A stretch of DNA of 64,000 bases from Ferrimonas sp048263965 (GTDB lineage Bacteria > Pseudomonadota > Gammaproteobacteria > Enterobacterales > Shewanellaceae), in the NCBI RefSeq assembly GCF_048263965.1, contig NZ_JBLXDO010000010.1, positions 1 to 64,000 of the forward strand. Direction: 5' to 3'. The notes under the pieces are model-generated. The model was given only the letters and a program-made list of their open reading frames with translations, ran no database searches and was not told where the DNA came from. Below, in pieces: positions 25,701-32,818 of the stretch (within the stretch, counting starts at the first letter, position 1; every line of letters starts with the position of its first letter). A program made the translations under genes and the position numbers.

Positions 25701-26614
25701 AGGGCATCGGCGGTGTCGCGGATTTCCCGCTCACCGTTCATGAAGATCAGGATGTCCCCCAGGCCTTCGGCGCACAGCTCATCCACCGCCAGGAAGATCC
25801 CCTCCATCTGGTCGAGATCCCGCTCTTCATCACGCACCAGAGGGCGATAGCGCATCTCCACCGGGTAGGTCCGGCCCGATACTTCGATCACCGGCGCATC
25901 GTTGAAATGGCGGGAGAAACGGTCGACGTCGATGGTGGCCGAGGTGATGATCACCTTGAGATCCGGTCGCTGGGGCAGCAGCTGTTTGAGGTAGCCCAGG
26001 ATGAAGTCGATATTGAGGCTGCGCTCGTGGGCTTCATCGATGATCAGGGTGTCGTACTGGTCCAGGCGGCGGTCATGCTGAATCTCCGCCAGCAGGATAC
26101 CGTCGGTCATCAGCTTCACATAGCTGTCACCGCTGGTCTGATCCGCAAAGCGCACCTTGAAGCCCACATGGTTGCCCAGGGGACTCTTCAGCTCATCGGC
26201 GATGCGGCTGGCCACCGCCCGGGCCGCCAGACGGCGCGGCTGAGTATGGCCAATCAGGCCCCGGGTGCCCCTACCGAGCTCCAGACAGATCTTGGGCAGC
26301 TGGGTGGTTTTACCGGACCCGGTTTCACCGGCCACAATCACCACCTGGTTGCCCCGAATCGCCTCGGCTATCTCGTCACGGCGGTCACTGACCGGCAGAT
26401 CCGGATAGTCGATGGTCGGCAGACCAGACTGACGGGCAATCACCCGCTGTTGACTGGTCTCAAGCAGGCCCTGCAGCTGCTCCTGGATGGCCTGGCGCTT
26501 GCTGGCATCCTTCAGCTTTTTCATGCCGCTCAACCGGCGACGAATGGTGGCAGCGTCCTGCTGCATACACAGGGCAAGTTGCTGGGGCGAAAAAGGGTTA
26601 CTCAAGTTGGACAT
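22736..26614 (-). CDS. hrpA: ATP-dependent RNA helicase HrpA
   Basis: DEAH-box helicase that acts on RNA in the cytosol and has been linked to rescue of stalled ribosomes. The 1292-residue protein has Walker A VAGETGSGKTTQLPK, the DEAH motif in TLIIDEAHERSLN, SAT (ITSATIDVDRF), and motif VI QRAGRCGR, followed by the long HrpA-specific C-terminus. I start at ATG 26614 (MSNLSNPFSPQQLALCM); the frame stays open to 27184 but that part overlaps the DUF1294 gene on the other strand and has no family-like content. Length matches E. coli HrpA of about 1300. Confidence 0.95.
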   Translation of the reverse strand: MSNLSNPFSPQQLALCMQQDAATIRRRLSGMKKLKDASKRQAIQEQLQGLLETSQQRVIARQSGLPTIDYPDLPVSDRRDEIAEAIRGNQVVIVAGETGSGKTTQLPKICLELGRGTRGLIGHTQPRRLAARAVASRIADELKSPLGNHVGFKVRFADQTSGDSYVKLMTDGILLAEIQHDRRLDQYDTLIIDEAHERSLNIDFILGYLKQLLPQRPDLKVIITSATIDVDRFSRHFNDAPVIEVSGRTYPVEMRYRPLVRDEERDLDQMEGIFLAVDELCAEGLGDILIFMNGEREIRDTADALRRRNLRDTEILPLFARLSHSEQAKIFASHTGRRIVLATNVAETSLTVPGIKYVIDPGTARISRYSYRTKVQRLPIEPVSQASANQRAGRCGRVSEGICIRLYSEDDFGSRPEFTDPEILRTNLGSVILQMLALGLGDIAAFPFVQPPDNRHINDGMRLLEELSAIEVHQRQPRMTKLGRQLARLPIDPRLARMILAAKPYGCVHEVMVIASALSIQDPRERPMDKQQQADEKHRRFADKESDFVALLNLWDYLKEQRSELSTNQFRRMCRTDFLNYLRIREWQDLYSQLRHSLSELDMSITIGERAGYEQIHRALLAGLLSHIGSKEPEGHFKGARNSQFHIFPGSALAKKSPKWVMAAELVETSRLFARMVAKIDPLWVEPLAEHLVKRSYAEPHWEQKPGSVMAFEQVSLFGVIVVPKRKVQYGPIDPMESRNIFIQQALVGGQLGSNEAFLKDNLALITEVEELEHKSRRRDILADDATLQEFYEERIPEGIYTRQLFRGWWSKTGAKDKELLNFSKALLMKRDAGHVGELDFPDHWYQEGLVLPVTYAFEPGELDDGVSVHIPLALLNQVQEQGFDYLVPGLLHEKLVGLIKSLPKAMRRNFVPAPNYADAVLQVMEPHQMPLLDALCKHLLRMTGVRVEPDAFDLSALDTHLRVNFKVEDHRGKVLAQGRDLHELKHQLKGQVQTAIAKVADKGIEAEGLTQWNFGTLPQSYERKQGNYKVKAYPALVDSGDSVAIKLFDDESRAAMANRAGLRKLLLINVPNPVKYLQKSLPNKAKLAMYFNPFGKVDLLIDDCIHCGLDQLIDGHPDAVRDPDAFDTLKEQVRGALGDTVVAIAIKVERVMTLSHQVKKRLKGKMDLQTAFAMSDIQSQLDGLVYKGFVRDTGWQRLDDLARYLQGIERRLEKLPVDPNRDRLHLLKIQKVQEAYQGVLNKLPKGVAPSPELAEVRWMIEEYRISSFAQTLGTKYPISDKRIIMAIQEAG

Positions 26615-26770
26615 CCCAATGGCTGATGTGAATCGACGGATCTTAGCAGTTTCAGGGCCTGCGCCCAATGGCCTGATGAAAGTGCCAGCAGCCAATGGTC
26701 TAAAAAGCCACCAGTTCTTGAGTTGCCCGGTCCACAGGGTTAGGGTTGCCGGGTCCTGAGTTTTGAATCC

Positions 26771-27160
26771 ATGGAGACAAAGATGCCCCTGGGACTGACC
26801 CTGACCATCGCCGCCCTGCCCCTGCTGATACTCTGGCCGGCGCTGCGTCTCTACCAATGGCCTCTGCTCTGGTGGGCCGCAGCCAGTGTGGTGGCACTCT
26901 GCCTCTATGGACTGGACAAACGGCGAGCCCGACGGGGACAGTGGCGCGTTCCCGAGATGACGCTTCACCTTGTGGCCCTGTTGGGCGGCTGGTCCGGGGC
27001 GCTCCTGGGTCAGCAGCTGTGGCGCCATAAGACCCGCAAACGCCCCTTCCAGGTCGCCTTCTGGAGCATCGGCCTGGTGCAGGCCTGTTTGCTGGTGGAG
27101 TGGCTTTGGCTGGGTGGGCGTAACCTGATGCCCCTGTGGCGCGGCTTGTTTCCCCTCTGA
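26771..27160 (+). CDS. DUF1294 membrane protein
   Basis: A 129-residue protein of the DUF1294 family: two N-terminal hydrophobic helices, then YGLDKRRARRGQWRVPE, LHLVALLGGWSGALLGQQLW and RHKTRKRPFQ, which are the family signature, and a final helix. In longer relatives this module follows a cold-shock domain; here it stands alone. Divergent from hrpA. Function unknown. Confidence 0.88.
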   Translation: METKMPLGLTLTIAALPLLILWPALRLYQWPLLWWAAASVVALCLYGLDKRRARRGQWRVPEMTLHLVALLGGWSGALLGQQLWRHKTRKRPFQVAFWSIGLVQACLLVEWLWLGGRNLMPLWRGLFPL

Positions 27161-27292
27161 GGGATCGCCACTGCCAGCACCCAAAATGTGGTCAAAACGT
27201 GATCAGACAACCCCTTTGCTTTTCACCGGTGTTGAAATAGCCCACGCCTTTGCATAGGGTACGGACAGTTCATTTTAGAGTGAGAACCGGGT

Positions 27293-27601
27293 ATGACTCC
27301 CATTGAAGAGCTGTTGCAGGATCCTGAGCAGCGCACCGCGGCCACCAAAACCTCCCGCCGCGTCATGTTTACCTTTATCGCCATCTTCCTGGTGCTGATC
27401 TATGGCTCAGGCGTGCCCTCCGGCATCCTCGGCGGACTGCTGTTCCTGGCCCTGGGTCTGGTCATGCTGCCCCTGACCGTGGCCGTGCCCTCCTTTATTC
27501 TGCAGAAACGCCACCCTGCCCTGAAGTGGGCCATCATAGTGCTGGACACCATGGCCAACATCGCCATCACCCGGGCTCTCTATCTGGGACTGTTTGGATA
27601 A
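27293..27601 (+). CDS. Small membrane protein of unknown function
   Basis: A 102-residue protein with a polar N-terminus (TPIEELLQDPEQRT), then three hydrophobic helices between residues about 22 and 98. No family recognised. It starts after a GAGTGAGAA ribosome-like site. It is followed at 94 bases by the NlpE-like gene. Confidence 0.65.
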   Translation: MTPIEELLQDPEQRTAATKTSRRVMFTFIAIFLVLIYGSGVPSGILGGLLFLALGLVMLPLTVAVPSFILQKRHPALKWAIIVLDTMANIAITRALYLGLFG

Positions 27602-27694
27602 CTGACATTTCGGGCGGATGATTGATCTCCGCCCTTGATTTCCTCGGCTATCTGTTTCAGCTTAAAGGGGTTAAGGATAACCTCGGAGGGCTTG

Positions 27695-28138
27695 ATGAAA
27701 GCCTTGATACTACTCGCTTCCGCGTGTTTTTTTGTGGGCTGCGCCGCCCCGGAACAACGCCCGGTGAATATCGCCAAAACCACACCTCCGCCTACGGTCA
27801 TTGACGGCCACAATGCTCACAACGCTCTGGATTGGAGCGGCACCTATCGCGGCACCCTACCCTGCCCGGATTGCGATGGCATAGTCACCGAACTGACCCT
27901 GTTCGCCGATGGTCGCTACCACCTCAAACAGATCTATCTGGGACGCCGCAGCAACGGCAGTGATCTGAAAGGACAATTCCAATGGCACAACTCGGGCAAT
28001 AGCATCATCATTCCCAGGGACAGAGCCGCACCTGCCCACTACCGGGTCACGGAAAACCGGCTGCAACGTCTGGATAACCAGGCCCAAGTCATCGAAGGGC
28101 TGAACGCCAACCGCTATTGGCTGGAAAAGATTCGCTAA
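27695..28138 (+). CDS. NlpE-like lipoprotein (NlpE N-terminal domain)
   Basis: A 147-residue lipoprotein. The lipobox FVGC puts the lipid on Cys16, and Ala at +2 favours the outer membrane. The mature part has WSGTYRGTLPCPDCDGIVTEL, the CxxC-bearing signature of the NlpE N-terminal domain (copper homeostasis and envelope-stress sensing in E. coli), then LFADGRYHLKQIYLG. The NlpE C-terminal OB domain is absent, as in many gammaproteobacterial homologues. ATG 27695 has CGGAGGG upstream. Confidence 0.85.
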   Translation: MKALILLASACFFVGCAAPEQRPVNIAKTTPPPTVIDGHNAHNALDWSGTYRGTLPCPDCDGIVTELTLFADGRYHLKQIYLGRRSNGSDLKGQFQWHNSGNSIIIPRDRAAPAHYRVTENRLQRLDNQAQVIEGLNANRYWLEKIR

Positions 28139-28141
28139 AAA

Positions 28142-28163
28142 AAGCCCGGCATCTGCCGGGCTT
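28142..28163. terminator. Bidirectional terminator after the NlpE-like gene
   Basis: AAGCCCGGC and GCCGGGCTT pair perfectly around ATCT, with A-runs on one side and TGTCTTT on the other. It lies between two convergent genes. Confidence 0.85.
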
Positions 28164-28176
28164 GTCTTTGAAGGTG

Positions 28177-28845
28177 TTAGCGGACAATGGGGTCCAGGGT
28201 GAGCTCCACCCGACGGTTCTGAGCCCGCCCCGCCTTGTTGATGTTGTCGGCAATGGGGCGGCTCTCGCCGTAGCCCACCGCAGCCACCCGCTGATAGGGG
28301 ATCTGCTGATTGACCAGGTAGCTGGCCACGCTGGCCGCCCGGCGTTCAGACAGCTTCTGGTTGTAGTCTGCCTCACCACGACTGTCGGTGTGCCCGGCCA
28401 CGGTGATCAGGGTGTTCTCAAACTCCTTCAGCACCAGGCTCACTGAGTTCAACGTAGGGTAGAACTGCGCCTTAAGCTGATCCTGATTGGTGTCAAAGGT
28501 GATGTTGCCCGGCATGTTGAGGATGATCTGATCGCCCACCCGGGTCACGCTGACGCCGGTGCCCTCAAGTTGCTGGCGCAGCTTCATCTCCTGCTGGTCC
28601 ATGTAGTAGCCCACGGAGCCGCCAGCCAGGCCGCCGATGCCTGCGCCGATCAAGGCCCCTTTGGCCCGGTCACTCTTGCTGGACACCGCTGCGCCGATGA
28701 TGGCGCCAGTGATGGCACCGATGCCTGCGCCTACGGTGGCGTTGGCGGTCTTCTCCTCCCGGGTATAGGGATCCAGGGTGGTACAGCCGCTGATGGCCAC
28801 CAGAGCGCTGAGGCCCAGGGCGGCGGTGCGAATACGTAGAGTCAT
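28177..28845 (-). CDS. OmpA-family lipoprotein with glycine zipper (YiaD-like)
   Basis: A 222-residue outer-membrane lipoprotein. Lipobox AISGC (Cys21, Thr at +2), then a glycine-zipper segment (GAGIGAITGAIIGAAV and GALIGAGIGGLAGGSVG). The C-terminal OmpA domain binds peptidoglycan: NITFDTNQDQL, AGHTDSRGEADYNQKLSERRA and AQNRRVELTL. The order zipper plus OmpA matches YiaD. It likely ties the outer membrane to the cell wall. Confidence 0.9.
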   Translation of the reverse strand: MTLRIRTAALGLSALVAISGCTTLDPYTREEKTANATVGAGIGAITGAIIGAAVSSKSDRAKGALIGAGIGGLAGGSVGYYMDQQEMKLRQQLEGTGVSVTRVGDQIILNMPGNITFDTNQDQLKAQFYPTLNSVSLVLKEFENTLITVAGHTDSRGEADYNQKLSERRAASVASYLVNQQIPYQRVAAVGYGESRPIADNINKAGRAQNRRVELTLDPIVR

Positions 28846-28932
28846 AGAACTTCCCCCAAAACTGCATGGATTGTCTTTATGCACGGCAGTATATCCGCCA
28901 ATGCATGAAATCCCAGTGATTTTTACTCTGTT

Positions 28933-30630
28933 TTAATAGCCCGCCGCCTGTCCATCCTTACGGCTCTCCGAAGCGCCCACATAGGTCTGATTGATTTCAT
29001 CCCAGAGGATCGCCTGATAGCCACCGAAGCTGCCCAGGTTTTCCTGAAGTACATGCCCCTTCTCGATGAGACTGCGACGGGTGGCGGCGGAGAATCCACT
29101 CTCCAGGGAAACCACGCCACCATCGGCCATGGTCTCACCCGTAGGCTGACTGGAACCTGTATGAAGTATCCTCGGGGCATCCCCCGCCTCTTGCAGGTTC
29201 ATCCCGAAATCCAGCAGGTTGACCAGAATTTGAGCGTGAGCCTGGGGCTGAGTCGCGCCACCCATCACCCCGAAACTGAGCCAAGGTTTCCCCTCCTTGG
29301 TCACAAAAGCGGGAATGATGGTGTGGAAGGGACGCTTACCCGGGGCATAACTGTTGGCCTCTCCAGGAGTCAGGTTGAACAACTGCCCCCTGTCCTGGAG
29401 CACAAAGCCCAGCCCGGTGGGGGTCATGCCTGATCCCATACCGCGATAGTTGCTCTGGATCAGCGACACCATGTTGCCCTGGCTGTCGGCGGTGGTCAGG
29501 TAGATGGTGTCGCCATGGCCCAGAGCCGGATTCCCCGGGTCAACGCTGCGGGCGGCCCGGTTCGGGTCGATCTGCTTGCGCCTCTGGGTGGCATACTCCT
29601 CCGACAGCAACCCCTCTACCGGCACCTTGGCAAATTCCATGTCCGCGTAGAACTTGGCCCGGTCCGCAAAGGCCAGCTTCTTGGCCTCGACAAAGGTGTG
29701 CACATACTCGGCGCTGTCCAGCCCCATCTTCTGAATATCGTAGCCTTCCAGGATTTTGAGAATCTGTTGAGCCGCGATCCCCTGGCCATTGGGGGGCAGC
29801 TCCCACAGCTCATGGCCCCGGTAGCTGACCTTCACCGGCTCCACCCATTCGCTGCGGTGGGAGGCCAGGTCCTGGTAACTGAGGAAACCGTCGTTCTCCT
29901 TCATGTAAGCGTCGATGCGTCTGGCGATCTCCCCCTGGTAGAAGGCATCCCGTCCCTTGTCCGCCAGCAGCCGGTAGCTGTAGGCCAGATCCGGATTGCG
30001 GAAGATCTCTCCCTTCTGCGGCATCTTGCCATCGGGCATAAAGGTCTCTTTGAACCCGGGATAGGGGCTGAGTCGAGGCGCGCTGCGGTTCATGTAATAG
30101 GCGATAAGCTCAGAAACGGGAAAACCTTTCTCTGCATAATCGATGGCCGGAGCCAGAATCGACTTCATCGGCAGGGTGCCGAAGCGCCCGTGGAGCTCAA
30201 ACCAGCCATCCACGGTACCGGGCACCGATACCGGCAGCGGCCCATAAGGGGGAATGCTGGTCATGCCCAGCTGCTGAAAGTGTTCCAGGGTCAGACTCTT
30301 GGGGCTGCGGCCCGAGCCGTTGAGGCCATAGAGTTTCTGACTCTTGGCATCCCAGACGATGGCAAAGAGATCGCCACCGATGCCGCAACCTGTGGGCTCC
30401 ACCAGCCCCAGCATGGCGTTGGCGGCGATGGCGGCATCCACCGCACTGCCGCCCTGTTTGAGAATGTCCAGTGCCACCTGGGTGGCCAGAGGCTGACTGG
30501 TGGCGGCCATGCCGTTTTGCGCCAGGACCTCGGAACGGGAGGCGAAATGGTGGCCGGTTACCCGATCAAAGGCGTGGGCAGGCAGCAGACAGCTCAGTGT
30601 CAGCGCTAGGGTACAGAGGGTGTTCTTCAT
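28933..30630 (-). CDS. ggt: Gamma-glutamyltransferase
   Basis: Periplasmic Ntn-hydrolase that cleaves glutathione and transfers gamma-glutamyl groups. A signal peptide (MKNTLCTLALTLSCLLPAHA) precedes the large subunit. The autocleavage point is before the Thr of GHGDTIYLTTADSQGN (about residue 370), so the C-terminal part becomes the small subunit. The YRGMGSGMTP and GVMGGATQPQAH regions are typical. At 565 residues it has normal length. Upstream sequence at 30631-30700 presumably holds its promoter. Confidence 0.93.
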   Translation of the reverse strand: MKNTLCTLALTLSCLLPAHAFDRVTGHHFASRSEVLAQNGMAATSQPLATQVALDILKQGGSAVDAAIAANAMLGLVEPTGCGIGGDLFAIVWDAKSQKLYGLNGSGRSPKSLTLEHFQQLGMTSIPPYGPLPVSVPGTVDGWFELHGRFGTLPMKSILAPAIDYAEKGFPVSELIAYYMNRSAPRLSPYPGFKETFMPDGKMPQKGEIFRNPDLAYSYRLLADKGRDAFYQGEIARRIDAYMKENDGFLSYQDLASHRSEWVEPVKVSYRGHELWELPPNGQGIAAQQILKILEGYDIQKMGLDSAEYVHTFVEAKKLAFADRAKFYADMEFAKVPVEGLLSEEYATQRRKQIDPNRAARSVDPGNPALGHGDTIYLTTADSQGNMVSLIQSNYRGMGSGMTPTGLGFVLQDRGQLFNLTPGEANSYAPGKRPFHTIIPAFVTKEGKPWLSFGVMGGATQPQAHAQILVNLLDFGMNLQEAGDAPRILHTGSSQPTGETMADGGVVSLESGFSAATRRSLIEKGHVLQENLGSFGGYQAILWDEINQTYVGASESRKDGQAAGY

Positions 30631-30765
30631 TGTTTTGGCTCTGTTAACGATGGGAGTCTGACCAGACTACCAGCTGTTGATTCCGCCGTCAGAGCGGGCG
30701 ATGAAAAAACAAACGACTAACTGTTACAAAGCGTTATGCCCAATTCGCCGGCGAGTGAAAATGAT

Positions 30766-30787
30766 AAGGGGCGCCGCGGCGCCCCTT
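30766..30787. terminator. Perfect-palindrome terminator before the CBS gene end
   Basis: AAGGGGCGCCG and CGGCGCCCCTT are exact reverse complements with no loop bases between them, so the true hairpin has a small loop from the centre. It lies 21 bases downstream of the minus-strand CBS gene. Confidence 0.75.
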
Positions 30788-30808
30788 GGGTATGTGGACA
30801 CAGGGCCA

Positions 30809-31225
30809 CTACACCGCGTTGCGGAAGCAGCTTTTCAGGTGAGTACTGATGGCACTGAGCACCCGGCTGCGATCGATGATGCCGACCACCTTATCCTCAT
30901 CCAGCACCGGGTAGATTTTGGGTTTTTGTCCCAGCATCGATTCGGCCAGGCTCAGCACCGAATCCTCGGGCGTCACCGTCAATACATCCTTGCGCATGCA
31001 GTCGGCGACGGTGGCGGTGATGTCACAGTGGTAGCTGCTTGCCAGCAGCACCGACAGGCAATCCTGCTCAGAGACAAAGCCAACCAGGTGATGGTCGGCG
31101 TCCACGACCGGAGCCCCGGGCTGCTTGGCCTCCAACAGGGTATCCACGGCCACTGAGAGCGGCGTTTCCGGGGAGAGCCACACTGGATGACGCTCCATAT
31201 AGTCTTGTACTTTTACCGATTCCAT
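30809..31225 (-). CDS. Tandem CBS-domain protein
   Basis: A 138-residue protein made of two CBS repeats, the first around VQDYMERHPVWLSPETPLS to HLVGFVSEQDC and the second from VADCMRKDVLTVTPEDS to KVVGIIDRSRV. Such pairs bind adenosine nucleotides or SAM and act as cytosolic sensors. Its binding partner is unknown. It shares general shape with the CBS part of the FocA fusion at 14.3-14.8 kb. Confidence 0.88.
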   Translation of the reverse strand: MESVKVQDYMERHPVWLSPETPLSVAVDTLLEAKQPGAPVVDADHHLVGFVSEQDCLSVLLASSYHCDITATVADCMRKDVLTVTPEDSVLSLAESMLGQKPKIYPVLDEDKVVGIIDRSRVLSAISTHLKSCFRNAV

Positions 31226-31323
31226 TGTTTCCCCTTGAACTATGGTGACTCCCTGTAACCATAGTGCCTGAAAGCAGTTTTTGCCTCGGGGAGAAAAAAG
31301 ATTCGCTCAATCTGGTTGTACGA

Positions 31324-31482
31324 TTAGCTTGCCGGATTCTCAGAGAGTTTCCCTTCAACGGCCTCGATCACCGCCCGCACCAGGGTCCGAGCCTGTTGAT
31401 AGCCGTGGACCACCAGCTCTGGACGGTAAATACCGACGGCAAGCCGCTGCTGCGTGAAGACGACTTCGGAGCCCTGGGAGAA
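31324..31482 (-). pseudogene. Possible 3' remnant of an unknown gene
   Basis: On the minus strand a coherent, protein-like stretch (GSEVVFTQQRLAVGIYRP, then ELVVHGYQQARTLVRAVIE) ends at TAA 31324-31326. No ATG or GTG start lies in frame before the neighbouring terminator at 31490-31514, and the frame runs into that hairpin. It looks like the end of a broken gene or a small gene with a rare start. Not recognised. Confidence 0.35.
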
Positions 31483-31489
31483 TAAAGAA

Positions 31490-31514
31490 AAGGGCCGGTT
31501 CGATGCCGGCCCTT
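31490..31514. terminator. Terminator after the isoaspartyl peptidase gene
   Basis: AAGGGCCGG and CCGGCCCTT pair perfectly around TTCGATG, with TTTCTTTATT following on the minus strand. It begins 4 bases past the peptidase stop. Confidence 0.8.
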
Positions 31515-31517
31515 CTG

Positions 31518-32543
31518 TCAGTTGTCCCAGATCTTCACTGTTACCTGGCCATCTTTGTCGATGCTGGCCCGGTACATGCCGCCGGTGTTGTACGGCATGG
31601 CAATCTCCCCTTTCGGGCTGACCACAATCACTCCGCCGGTGCCACCGACCGGCAGCAGCACCTGATGGATCACCTCTGATGCCGCCTTATCGACGCTGAC
31701 CCCCTGATACTTCACCCTGGCACAGATGTCCGCCGCCACGTTGTAGCGGATAAAGTACTCGCCATGGCCGGTGGCGGAGACGGCACAGCTGTCATTGTCC
31801 GCATAGGTGCCAGCACCGATAACCGGAGAGTCACCGATTCGCCCCCAGCGTTTGGCGGTCATACCGCCGGTGGAGGTGGCCGCCGCCAGGTTGCCGTCGC
31901 CATCGAGGGCCACGGCGCCGACAGTGCCATATTTGTAGCCGGGGTCGAGGCTGTCCACCGCCGCCTTGTAATCCTTGGTGTGCTGCTGGTTCTCCATGAT
32001 CTTCTTCTTGGCTCGCAGCAGGCTCTGATAGCGGCTGTCGGTGTCGAAGTAGTGATTGGGCACCAGCTCCAGCCCCTGCTCCAGGGCAAACTCCACCGCC
32101 CCCTGACCGGACAGCATCACATGGGGAGAGTCGTTCATCACCCGCCGGGCCAACTCGATGGGGCTTTTCACCTGACGCACCCCGGCCACCGCGCCCGCCT
32201 CGAGAGTACGGCCATCCATGATGGAGGCGTCCAGCTCATGGGCCCCCTCATAGGTGTAGACCGCACCGACACCGGCATTAAACAGGGGACTGGCTTCCAG
32301 CACCTGAACCGCCTGCTGTACCGCATCCAGACTGCTTCCCCCCTCCTGCAACACGACGTAGCCTGTGCGCACCGCTTCCTGAAGCTTGGCCCTCACCTTG
32401 GCCTGGGTCTCCACGCTCATCTTGTCAGGGTCAATGGTGCCGGCACCACCGTGAATGGCGATGGCCAGAGGCGCCGACAGGACAGGAGCGCTGCACAGGC
32501 ACAGGGCAGCAGCCAACAGGGAGATTCTCATGGGTATGCTCAT
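31518..32543 (-). CDS. Isoaspartyl peptidase / L-asparaginase (Ntn-hydrolase)
   Basis: A 341-residue plant-type asparaginase that cleaves isoaspartyl dipeptides or asparagine. A signal peptide (SLLAAALCLCSAPVLSA) sends it to the periplasm. The start of the mature enzyme has IAIHGGAGTIDPD. Self-cleavage occurs before the Thr of YGTVGAVALDGDGNLAAATSTGG, giving alpha and beta chains; RIGDSPVIGAGTYADN follows. ATG 32543 or 32531 are both possible starts. Related to IaaA of E. coli, which is cytosolic; the exported form is typical of this group of bacteria. Confidence 0.9.
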   Translation of the reverse strand: MSIPMRISLLAAALCLCSAPVLSAPLAIAIHGGAGTIDPDKMSVETQAKVRAKLQEAVRTGYVVLQEGGSSLDAVQQAVQVLEASPLFNAGVGAVYTYEGAHELDASIMDGRTLEAGAVAGVRQVKSPIELARRVMNDSPHVMLSGQGAVEFALEQGLELVPNHYFDTDSRYQSLLRAKKKIMENQQHTKDYKAAVDSLDPGYKYGTVGAVALDGDGNLAAATSTGGMTAKRWGRIGDSPVIGAGTYADNDSCAVSATGHGEYFIRYNVAADICARVKYQGVSVDKAASEVIHQVLLPVGGTGGVIVVSPKGEIAMPYNTGGMYRASIDKDGQVTVKIWDN

Positions 32544-32818
32544 CCGTGATGATTCAATTGGGTTTCACACCATACCATCATCCCGAGTTTCTGGCCTTAT
32601 TGGATACACAGGCGACAACTGACTCGCATACCGACCTTTTCTTCTGGCCTGATGCACAAAGAGGCAGGTATTATGAGAGGAGTATCACACAGGCTTAATT
32701 TTCTGATTTTTTTCCAATTGTTATCGGCCAAGGCTATCTTTTAACTACCGGTTACCATGAGCGTGTCCCCGTCCGGAATGTACCCTCGACGCCCACTCCC
32801 GTTATTGCGGAGAGTTCG
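32544..32818. other. Intergenic region between divergent peptidase and tamA genes
   Basis: About 275 bases serving two divergent units. It should hold promoters in both directions. An AT-rich stretch with TTATTGG, TTTTTTCC and TATCTTTTAA lies near 32690-32740. No specific operator was identified. Confidence 0.4.

Noticed and set aside
23555..26626. Long plus-strand open frame of 1023 codons
   Set aside because: It is antisense to hrpA, has Leu/Gln/His-rich, low-complexity content and no recognisable domain. It is a GC-driven shadow frame.
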